A DNA stretch of 6,894 nucleotides from an uncultured Geobacteraceae bacterium (GTDB lineage Bacteria; Desulfobacterota; Desulfuromonadia; Desulfuromonadales; Geopsychrobacteraceae), in assembly GCA_937958075.1 (NCBI GenBank), contig CALFFB010000249.1, positions 1 through 6,894 on the forward strand, written 5' to 3'. Numbering within the stretch: position 1 is the first letter of the stretch; each line of letters begins with the position of its first letter. Under the pieces are notes generated by a model. The model saw only the letters and a program-made list of their open reading frames with translations. It was not told where the DNA came from and ran no database searches. A program made the translations under genes and the position numbers. Shown here in pieces: positions 1 to 5,809 of this stretch.

Positions 1-6
1 CAAAAG

Positions 7-1080
7 TCAGTCGCCTTCCTGACGGGGGGCAAGCTGTTCCAGGGCGCGTGAGCGCCAGGACAGAACGGCCATCCGCGTGTGCATTTTCTCGGCCAGATGG
101 GGAAATTCCGTGCGGATGACGCCGGCACCAAAGTCAGCAAGAAAGCGTGATTTCAGCTCGGCGCGGGCGCGGTCCATGCCGATATCCTCGTAGGGGACGG
201 AGGAAAACAGCAGAAAACCGTCATCGGGAATGCGGCCGTCGCGCATATTGGCTTCGATGATGCCGGCGGCCTTGCGGATGGGGTCGGCCAGGTCGGGGCT
301 GTAGGGGCCGATAATCAAAGCGATATTGGGCGTATGCAGAAAATCAAAACCGCGCCCGAGGCAGATCATCCATTCACGGTGTTCGATATCCAATTGTCGT
401 GAGGTGGTCCGCACCTCGGCAATCCACTGCAGGTTCCCCTCCAGCAAAGGCGTCAGATCCTGCTGGATCTGATCGGGCATGTCGGGAAACAGGGCGCGCA
501 GGCGCTGCGGCAAAGAGGGAATAGCGGCGGGGGTCAGGGTCGCCAGATCCAGGATCTCATCGCCGAAACCGTGCAGGATCAGTGCGTCTTCATCGGTTTC
601 ATAGCCGCATAATAAAGGGTAGACCGTGCTGTGGCCGACACCGAAGATCTGCTCGGCCTGACGCTTGATCCCGCGGCAGTGCTCCCTGGCGGCAGCCGTG
701 TTGTGGGCGAACCCGGCACAGCCCTGCCTGGCGTCGCTGCGGGAAAAATGGTAGGTGATGAACATCAGCACCCGTTGCCCCTTGCCCACCACCCGGTGGA
801 CTTCCGCCGCCAGCACCTCGCCCAGATGGGGCCAGCCGAGATCGAACATGCCGCCCAGGTTGCGGAAAGGCAGGATGATGCCGGGCGGGGTGTTGGTTGC
901 CAGGGGCAGGTTGATGCGCCCATCCATGCATTTGAGAACCATGACCGCCGTTGGGTGTCGGGACTGGTACAGCTCCCGCGCCAGGCAGGCGTCAGGGCTG
1001 CGATACTCAGCTGTGTGCCGGTTGGCCAGCTGACCAAGCCAGGTGATGCGTTCAGCAATGGGGAGGTGATGGATGCTCAT
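7..1080 (-). CDS. CsoSCA-like (carboxysome-shell-type) carbonic anhydrase homologue
   Basis: This 357-residue protein is a probable zinc enzyme hydrating CO2 to bicarbonate. Seen: a CxDxR motif (CMDGR, C51, D53, R55), an RNLGG stretch (73-77) resembling the RN-x-x-N segment of beta-anhydrases, then YHFS (H111) and GCAGF (C121), then GYETDEDALILHG near 160-170. Ordinary beta-anhydrases have HxxC; here the putative His and second Cys ligands lie ten residues apart, close to the spacing known for CsoSCA (C173, H242, C253 in Halothiobacillus, from memory). CsoSCA also has a YHFS...GCA segment and a TDTDA-like one. The C-terminal half (about 235-330, with CLGRGFDFLHTPN and ALIIGPYS) may match CsoSCA's degenerate second domain. 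Only about 50 residues precede C51, so the long CsoSCA N-terminal region is absent. No signal peptide or membrane segment is seen, so it is probably cytosolic. It starts 17 nt after the upstream beta-anhydrase, with a modest AAGGG ribosome site. The family call is fairly secure; activity is inferred from conserved residues. Confidence 0.8.
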   Translation of the reverse strand: MSIHHLPIAERITWLGQLANRHTAEYRSPDACLARELYQSRHPTAVMVLKCMDGRINLPLATNTPPGIILPFRNLGGMFDLGWPHLGEVLAAEVHRVVGKGQRVLMFITYHFSRSDARQGCAGFAHNTAAAREHCRGIKRQAEQIFGVGHSTVYPLLCGYETDEDALILHGFGDEILDLATLTPAAIPSLPQRLRALFPDMPDQIQQDLTPLLEGNLQWIAEVRTTSRQLDIEHREWMICLGRGFDFLHTPNIALIIGPYSPDLADPIRKAAGIIEANMRDGRIPDDGFLLFSSVPYEDIGMDRARAELKSRFLADFGAGVIRTEFPHLAEKMHTRMAVLSWRSRALEQLAPRQEGD

Positions 1081-1097
1081 GGGGGTGCCCTTGAGGT

Positions 1098-1784
1098 TTA
1101 TCCCGCTTTTTTCCTGGTTTCCTTCTGCGGCGCCGGATTCGGATTGTACCGCTCGACAATGATTTCAAATTCTCCAGTGAGCTGATTATAGCAGCGCAGC
1201 TGGCCGCTGCCGATATTGTAATACCAGCCGTGGAGACTCAGCTGCCCCCGGATCACCCGTTCGCGCACCCAGGGGAAGGTCATGAGATTTTTTAGCGAAA
1301 CTAAAATCGACTCTTTTTCACAGGCCCGCAGCTGCTTGTCCGGCGGTGCGTCGGGAAGCTCCTTTAGAACCTTGTCTCGCGCCGAGGCGGCGATACTCAC
1401 CCACTTGCCGATAAACTCGCCCGTGACCTCGCCGTCGGCGGAGCTCATCAGGGCGCCGATGCCGCCACAGCTGGAGTGACCCATGACAATGATATCCGTC
1501 ACATTGAGATAGCAGACGGCGTACTCGATGGAGGAACTGACCCCGTGATAGTCGTCGTTTTTGAGGTAGGGAGGAACCAGGTTGGCGATATTGCGCAGGA
1601 TAAAGAGATCGCCGGGGTCGCAGTCGGTGATCAGGGCTGGGTCGACCCGTGAGTCACAGCAGCCGATGAAGAGGGCCTGGGGACGCTGGCCGGTGGCAAG
1701 ACTGGTGGCCAGTTCGGCATTCTCACCAAAGTGCTGACGCTGAAACGCGCCGATACCATTCAGGAATTTTGTTATATCTGCCAT
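1098..1784 (-). CDS. beta-class carbonic anhydrase
   Basis: This 228-residue cytosolic enzyme interconverts CO2 and bicarbonate. The beta-class signature is complete: GCCDSR gives zinc ligand C42 with the D44/R46 dyad, and GHSSCGG gives ligands H103 and C106. Between them lie the family's PGDLFILRNIAN segment (57-68) and the SSIEYAV helix (84-90). Length is normal for the class, and the C-terminus ends in a short charged tail (about 215-228). The reading frame stays open upstream to an ATG at 1835. I chose the ATG at 1784 because an AAAGGAG ribosome site lies 9 nt before it, the product then begins at the usual family N-terminus (MADITKFLNG), and the best promoter -10 box (1815-1820) falls between the two candidate starts. 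The gene is first in a two-gene unit with the CsoSCA-like gene 17 nt downstream, implying a shared bicarbonate-supply or pH role. Family membership is secure. The physiological role (bicarbonate for carboxylases, pH or CO2 retention) cannot be told from the sequence. Confidence 0.96.
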   Translation of the reverse strand: MADITKFLNGIGAFQRQHFGENAELATSLATGQRPQALFIGCCDSRVDPALITDCDPGDLFILRNIANLVPPYLKNDDYHGVSSSIEYAVCYLNVTDIIVMGHSSCGGIGALMSSADGEVTGEFIGKWVSIAASARDKVLKELPDAPPDKQLRACEKESILVSLKNLMTFPWVRERVIRGQLSLHGWYYNIGSGQLRCYNQLTGEFEIIVERYNPNPAPQKETRKKAG

Positions 1785-1814
1785 TGTCGGGCTCTCCTTT
1801 GCGATTTTTTGCGG

Positions 1815-1844
1815 ATTGTAGCATAAAACCCCCAAGGCAAAACA
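1815..1844 (-). promoter_or_regulatory. predicted extended -10 promoter of the carbonic anhydrase unit
   Basis: Read on the minus strand, TGCTACAAT (1823 down to 1815) matches the extended -10 pattern TGn-TATAAT, with one mismatch in the hexamer. No good -35 box is present; T-rich hexamers at about 1837-1844 are the best candidates at 16-18 nt spacing. A strikingly AT-rich block just upstream (about 1840-1880) could act as an UP element. Initiation would fall near 1808, giving a leader of about 24 nt that contains the AAAGGAG ribosome site at 1794-1800. This is a prediction from consensus matching only. Confidence 0.55.
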
Positions 1845-1952
1845 TTGTTTTTAAATGACAGTAAATTTATTTTGCAGTACGGCGCAAAATTACACCGGCG
1901 AGGATGGGTCGACAACGATTCTCAGACATGGCCGGTAATGCAAATGGCTTCT

Positions 1953-2001
1953 GCCTCCGCTCTTGTGGTATCATCCGCACCCTACTTTAGGTAGCGGAGG
2001 C
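1953..2001. repeat. perfect 9-bp inverted repeat flanking the aroC promoter
   Basis: GCCTCCGCT (1953-1961) and AGCGGAGGC (1993-2001) are exact reverse complements separated by 31 nt. The arms are 40 bp apart centre to centre, close to four helical turns. The predicted aroC -10 element (1966-1974) and start point (about 1981) lie between them. If initiation is near 1981 the left arm is not transcribed, so a DNA-level role such as a paired operator site is likelier than an RNA hairpin. Function is unknown and chance is possible in GC-rich DNA. Confidence 0.5.
1966..1974 (+). promoter_or_regulatory. predicted extended -10 promoter of the aroC operon
   Basis: TGGTATCAT matches the extended -10 pattern TGn-TATAAT with one mismatch in the hexamer. 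The -35 region (about 1945-1951) is poor, as is common for extended -10 promoters. Initiation would be near 1981, leaving a leader of about 55 nt before the aroC start at 2036. An AGGGG ribosome site at 2022-2026 lies 9 nt before the ATG. The prediction rests on consensus matching alone. Confidence 0.45.
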
Positions 2002-2035
2002 GAATTCACACTTTTTTACGCAGGGGCGGAAGATC

Positions 2036-3115
2036 ATGTCGAGTCGATTCGGACGATTGTTTTCTATCAGCACCTTTGGCGAATCCCACTGTGCCGGAGT
2101 GGGGGTCAGTGTCGACGGAGTGCCGGCGCGGATGGCACTGACCGAAGAGGATATCCAGCGGCAGCTTGATCGGCGGCGTCCCGGTGGTAATCGTCTGGGG
2201 ACCGAGCGCGATGAAAGGGATCAGGTGGCCATTCTCTCCGGGGTTGAGAACGGTCTGACCCTGGGGACGCCCATCGGCATGCTGGTGAAAAACCGCGATC
2301 AGCGTCCCGGCGATTATGGTTCCATGCGGGAGATTCCCCGTCCCTCCCACGCCGATTATACCTACCGCATGAAATACGGCATCCACGCCTCCAGCGGTGG
2401 CGGTCGGTCCAGCGCCCGGGAAACCATCGGCCGGGTGGCCGGTGGCGCGGTGGCGGAAAAATTTCTGCGGCAGGAGTACGGTATTGAAATCGTCGCCTGG
2501 GTCAGTTCCGTCGGCCATCACGACGCCCGGCAGGTCGACATGGACAGCATCACCCGGGAACAGGTGGATGCCAACGATATCCGCTGCCCTGATCCGGCCG
2601 CAGCCGAGGAGATGACGGCTGAGCTGGTGGCGGCGCGCACCGCCAAAGATTCCGTCGGTGGCGTGGTCAGTTGCGTCTGCCGCAACCTGCCGGTGGGGCT
2701 GGGGGAGCCGGTGTTTGACCGGGTCGAGGCCCTTCTCGCCCACGCCATGCTGTCCCTGCCGGCGACCAAGGGGTTCGAGATCGGTTCCGGTTTCGCCGGC
2801 GCCCGAGAACGTGGCTCCCGCCATAACGATCCTTTCGTCAGCAAGGGCGAGAGGCTGGGCACCCTGACCAACAACAGTGGCGGGGTCCAGGGGGGCATCT
2901 CCAACGGGGAGCCCGTCTATTTCCGGGTCGCTTTCAAGCCGCCGGCCACCATCGGTCTGGCGCAACCGACGGTGGATTACCACGGCAACCCCGTCACCCT
3001 GGAGGCCAAGGGGCGGCATGACCCCTGCGTCGTGCCCCGGGCGGTGCCTATTGTCGAGAGCATGGCGGCCCTGGTGCTGGCGGATCTGGCGCTGATTCAG
3101 AGAATGCGACGATGA
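2036..3115 (+). CDS. aroC: chorismate synthase
   Basis: Chorismate synthase converts 5-enolpyruvylshikimate-3-phosphate to chorismate by 1,4-elimination of phosphate, needing reduced FMN. It is the last shared step to the aromatic amino acids, folates and quinones, and acts as a cytosolic homotetramer. The 359 residues are near the usual family length. Motifs in order are TFGESHCAGVG (13-23, conserved H18), the DRRRPG segment (45-50), PSHADYTY (103-110, conserved H105), the glycine/serine-rich IHASSGGGRSSARET (116-130), SRHNDPF (261-267), NNSGGVQGGISNG (279-291) and GRHDPCVVPRAVPI (326-339). H18 and H105 correspond by motif to the two active-site histidines known in the family, and D329 to its conserved aspartate. 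All key segments are intact. It leads a plus-strand operon and its TGA overlaps the ATG of the GTPase gene by 4 nt. Identification is secure. Confidence 0.98.
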   Translation: MSSRFGRLFSISTFGESHCAGVGVSVDGVPARMALTEEDIQRQLDRRRPGGNRLGTERDERDQVAILSGVENGLTLGTPIGMLVKNRDQRPGDYGSMREIPRPSHADYTYRMKYGIHASSGGGRSSARETIGRVAGGAVAEKFLRQEYGIEIVAWVSSVGHHDARQVDMDSITREQVDANDIRCPDPAAAEEMTAELVAARTAKDSVGGVVSCVCRNLPVGLGEPVFDRVEALLAHAMLSLPATKGFEIGSGFAGARERGSRHNDPFVSKGERLGTLTNNSGGVQGGISNGEPVYFRVAFKPPATIGLAQPTVDYHGNPVTLEAKGRHDPCVVPRAVPIVESMAALVLADLALIQRMRR

Positions 3116-3978
3116 TTACCGACTGGTATCCCGGCCACATGAAGAAGGCACGGGCGCAGATTGCTGACGCCCTGCCGAAAATTGATCTGGTGATCGAGGT
3201 GGTCGATGCCCGCCTGCCCCACAGCAGTGCCAATCCATTGCTGGCGCGACTGCGTGGCGACAAGCCCTGCCTGAAAATCCTCAACAAGAGCGATCTGGCC
3301 GATGCCAATATCACCCGTTCGTGGCTGCGCTGGTTTGACCGGCAGCCCGGTATCAGGGCCCTGGCCCTGGAAGCGCGGGATCGTCGGGAGGCGGGGCTGA
3401 TTCCCAAGGTCTGCCGGACCCTGCTTGCTGCCCGTACCAGGGCCGGAAAACCCCTGCGGGTGATGGTGTGCGGTATTCCCAATGTCGGCAAGTCGACCCT
3501 GATCAATACCCTGGCCGGGAAAAAAATCGCCCGGGTGGGTGACAAGCCGGCCATCACCACCTGCACCCAGCAGATCGACCTGCGCAACGGCATCCTTCTC
3601 CTCGACACGCCGGGGCTGCTGTGGCCGGTGCTGGACGATCTCGCCGGTGCCTGCCGGCTGGCCGCCGCCGGGGCCCTCGGCGAAAATGCCTATGCCACCG
3701 TTGATGTGGCGCTGATCAGCATCCGCTATCTGGTCGAGACCTATCCGCAGGCCTTGAAAAAACGCTATCAGCTCGAACCGTTGGCGGATGACGCCATGGT
3801 GCTGCTGCAACAGATCGGCGCTAAACGCGGGTGTCTGGTCAGCGGCGGCGAGGTCGATGTCCACCGGGCGGCGGAGCTGGTGCTGCGCGATCTGCGCGCC
3901 GGGAAACTGGGGCGCATCAGTCTGGAGAGTCCGAACGCGGACCCAGGCGCCTTTGATCACTATCAGGAGAAAGAATGA
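3112..3978 (+). CDS. ylqF: circularly permuted ribosome biogenesis GTPase, YlqF/RbgA family
   Basis: This 288-residue GTPase belongs to the YlqF/RbgA group, whose Bacillus member acts late in assembly of the large ribosomal subunit. The G motifs appear in permuted order, diagnostic of the group: DARLP (32-36), G4 NKSD (58-61), G1 GIPNVGKST (121-129), G2 around TT (149-150) and G3 DTPG (165-168). Leucine follows G3 where Ras-type GTPases have the catalytic glutamine. The N-terminal WYPGHM (5-10) places a histidine at position 9, matching the histidine implicated in RbgA catalysis. The C-terminal part (about 180-275), ending in GKLGRISLE (264-272), corresponds to the family's RNA-binding helical domain. 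The start overlaps the aroC stop as ATGA with only a weak ribosome site, suggesting translational coupling; its own TGA overlaps the next start the same way. The family is certain. The exact ribosomal role is by analogy. Confidence 0.94.
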   Translation: MITDWYPGHMKKARAQIADALPKIDLVIEVVDARLPHSSANPLLARLRGDKPCLKILNKSDLADANITRSWLRWFDRQPGIRALALEARDRREAGLIPKVCRTLLAARTRAGKPLRVMVCGIPNVGKSTLINTLAGKKIARVGDKPAITTCTQQIDLRNGILLLDTPGLLWPVLDDLAGACRLAAAGALGENAYATVDVALISIRYLVETYPQALKKRYQLEPLADDAMVLLQQIGAKRGCLVSGGEVDVHRAAELVLRDLRAGKLGRISLESPNADPGAFDHYQEKE

Positions 3979-4316
3979 AAAATCGGGGAGCCAGCAGAGA
4001 TATTTACGTCAGCGATCTGTCCTACGAGGCGACGGAAGAGGATATCCGCAAACTCTTTGCCGTGTGCGGCAGCGTGCGGTCGGTACAGCTGTTGCTCAAT
4101 CCCCTGGGCCAGTCCCGGGGGATTGCCTTTGTACGCATGGCCGACGACAAAGAGACCCGTGACGCCATCCAGACCCTTGACGGCGCCCTGCTCATCGACC
4201 GCTGTATCCGGGTCAGTGCCGCCAAGTCGAAAGAGGAACGGCTGGCGCCTGTTGATATCCCCGCATCCAAAGCCCGGCGCCGGCGGGGCCCGGTGGGGCG
4301 CAAGAAGGTGCGGTGA
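3975..4316 (+). CDS. small RRM-domain RNA-binding protein with basic tail
   Basis: This 113-residue protein has one RNA recognition motif and probably binds single-stranded RNA. RNP2 is IYVSDL (10-15) and RNP1 is RGIAFVRM (48-55). Helix 1 (about 20-30, EEDIRKLFAV) and the DAIQTLDGALLIDRCIRV segment (63-80) complete the fold. Two of the three usual RNA-stacking aromatics are present (Y11, F52); the third RNP1 position is isoleucine (I50) instead of Phe or Tyr, and RNP2 has S13 where glycine is usual. The last 15 residues are very basic (KARRRR, then RKKVR), suggesting extra contact with rRNA or other RNA. Bacterial single-RRM proteins are generally about 80-120 residues, so the length is normal. 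The ATG overlaps the GTPase stop as ATGA and is preceded by AGGAG at 3965-3969, so it is both coupled and able to initiate itself. Its target RNA is unknown; linkage to a ribosome-assembly GTPase hints at ribosome function. Confidence 0.9.
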   Translation: MKNRGASRDIYVSDLSYEATEEDIRKLFAVCGSVRSVQLLLNPLGQSRGIAFVRMADDKETRDAIQTLDGALLIDRCIRVSAAKSKEERLAPVDIPASKARRRRGPVGRKKVR

Positions 4317-4358
4317 TCTGCGCTGTGTTGTCTCTTGTTAAGGTGAAGGGGAGGTGTT

Positions 4359-5804
4359 ATGTCTGAAGGGTCGGTTTTTTTCCTTCCGGTGCGCGATTTC
4401 TGCCGGCGTCAGCTGATTACCTGCAGTGTCCATGACTCGGTCAGGACCGCCGCCAGAAAGATGCGCGAGCGCAAGATTTCCAGCCTGATCGCCTGCGACA
4501 GCGACGGCCAGCCGACGGGGGTGATGACCGACCGGGATCTGCGCAACAAGGTGGTGGCCGACGGGCGCGATGCCGAAGGGTTGACGGTTGCCGATATCAT
4601 GACCTCACCGGTGATTTCGGTAGGTGAGGACGATACCCTGTTCGAGGTGCTCTATCAGATGTCGCGGCACCGCATTCATCGTATCGGCGTTGTTGATGCC
4701 GACAACAGCCTCATCGGTTTTATCAACGAATCGGACATCATCCGCCTGCAGAACCGCTCGCCGCAACACCTGCTCAGAGCCATTGACGAAGCGACATCCG
4801 TCAAGGAACTCGCCCGGATCCACAGCGAGAGCGATCAGCTCATCGTCTTTTTAAGCCGCAACGGCGTCGGTACCCGCGATCTGGTGCCCCTGATCTCCCT
4901 GTTCAACGATCAGCTGACGGAAACATTGTACAAGCTGCTGGCCCGGGACCGCTACGCCGATATCGGTGAGGATTCGGTCTTCATGGTGCTGGGCAGTGAA
5001 GGACGGCGGGAGCAGACCCTGAAAACCGATCAGGACAACGCCATCATCTATGCCGATAAAATGGCGCCGGACAAGATCGCCCGTATCGAGGAGTTTTCCC
5101 AAGAGCTGATCGCGGCCCTCATCGACATCGGGGTGCCCGAATGCCCCGGCGGAATCATGGCGCGCAACGACTTCTGGCGGCGCAGCCTGGGTGAGTGGAA
5201 GCGGGTGGTCAGCAAGTGGGTCGACAGCCCCAATGGCGACAATATCCTCAATTTCAGCATGCTCTCCGATATGCGCAGCCTGTGTGGCGACAGTGCGCTG
5301 GAGCGGGAATTGCGCGACTTTATCCTGGAGAAGACGCGCAGCAACAGCATCTTCATGGCGCGGATGGCCCAGAATGTGGTCAAATTCTCCCAGCCCCTGG
5401 GCTGGTTCGGGCGGATCAAGGTGGAAAAAAGCGGTGACCACGCCGGCAAGATCGACCTGAAAAAAGCCGGCATCTTCACCCTCACCGAGGGGATCAAGGT
5501 GATGGCCCTCGGGGTCGGGGTGTTCGCAGGGAGCACCCTGGAGAAACTCAACGTCCTGCGCGAGAAAAAGGTGCTGTCCAAAGACCAGGCCACCGACCTC
5601 GAGGCGGCGTTCGTGCTGCTCACCGGTCTGCGCCTGCGGTCGCAGGTTGAGGCCGCCTCAGCCGGCAGCGAAATCAACAATTTTATCTCCCCCGACAGCC
5701 TTGACCGGATCGAAAAGGAACGGGTGCGCCAGGCCCTTGAGGTGGTGCAGACCTTTATCGGTACGTTAAAGCAGCACTTCCGCCTCGATATGCTGCGGGG
5801 CTGA
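4359..5804 (+). CDS. CBS-pair / DUF294 nucleotidyltransferase-like protein
   Basis: This 481-residue, probably cytosolic protein combines adenine-nucleotide-sensing CBS modules with a nucleotidyltransferase-like domain. CBS1 spans about 15-70 (ending TGVMTDRDLR) and CBS2 about 78-132 (DIMTSPVISVGEDDTLFEVLYQM through GFINESDIIRL). A helical linker with FNDQLTE (182-188) leads to the DUF294 domain, whose GSEGRREQT (212-220) followed by TDQDNAIIY (223-231) is the GS...DxD pattern of polymerase-beta-like folds; D224 and D226 are the likely metal ligands. A helical DUF294 C-terminal domain follows (about 325-475). Related proteins often carry an N-terminal cyclic-nucleotide-binding domain; here only about 14 residues precede CBS1. 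The GS and DxD residues suggest real transfer activity, as in GlnD-like enzymes, but no substrate is known. A strong GGAGG site (4350-4354) precedes the ATG. With 42 nt to the RRM gene and no terminator, it probably belongs to the aroC operon. The domain call is firm and the function unknown. Confidence 0.92.
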   Translation: MSEGSVFFLPVRDFCRRQLITCSVHDSVRTAARKMRERKISSLIACDSDGQPTGVMTDRDLRNKVVADGRDAEGLTVADIMTSPVISVGEDDTLFEVLYQMSRHRIHRIGVVDADNSLIGFINESDIIRLQNRSPQHLLRAIDEATSVKELARIHSESDQLIVFLSRNGVGTRDLVPLISLFNDQLTETLYKLLARDRYADIGEDSVFMVLGSEGRREQTLKTDQDNAIIYADKMAPDKIARIEEFSQELIAALIDIGVPECPGGIMARNDFWRRSLGEWKRVVSKWVDSPNGDNILNFSMLSDMRSLCGDSALERELRDFILEKTRSNSIFMARMAQNVVKFSQPLGWFGRIKVEKSGDHAGKIDLKKAGIFTLTEGIKVMALGVGVFAGSTLEKLNVLREKKVLSKDQATDLEAAFVLLTGLRLRSQVEAASAGSEINNFISPDSLDRIEKERVRQALEVVQTFIGTLKQHFRLDMLRG

Positions 5805-5809
5805 TTCTA

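Noticed and set aside
631..1185. Plus-strand reading frame of 184 codons overlapping both carbonic anhydrase genes
   Set aside because: It runs antisense across the CsoSCA-like gene and into the beta-anhydrase gene, and its product has no recognisable motif.
1785..1835. N-terminal extension of the beta-carbonic anhydrase from an in-frame ATG at 1835
   Set aside because: No ribosome site suits it, the predicted promoter lies inside it, and the residues do not resemble the family's N-terminus, whereas the ATG at 1784 has a strong AAAGGAG site.
1953..2018. Inverted repeat plus downstream T run (2012-2017) as an attenuator or terminator before aroC
   Set aside because: The loop is 31 nt, ten nt separate the right arm from the T run, and the left arm is probably upstream of the transcription start.
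2006..3019. Long minus-strand reading frame opposite aroC
   Set aside because: It lies wholly opposite a certain gene, its product shows no recognisable motif, and long antisense frames are expected in GC-rich coding DNA.
3097..3960. Long minus-strand reading frame opposite the GTPase gene
   Set aside because: It is a shadow of the plus-strand GTPase, whose motifs are complete; the antisense product shows no domain and no supporting ribosome site was recognised.
4317..4358. Separate promoter or terminator in the 42-nt gap before the DUF294 gene
   Set aside because: No convincing -10/-35 pair or hairpin is seen; only the strong GGAGG ribosome site is supported.
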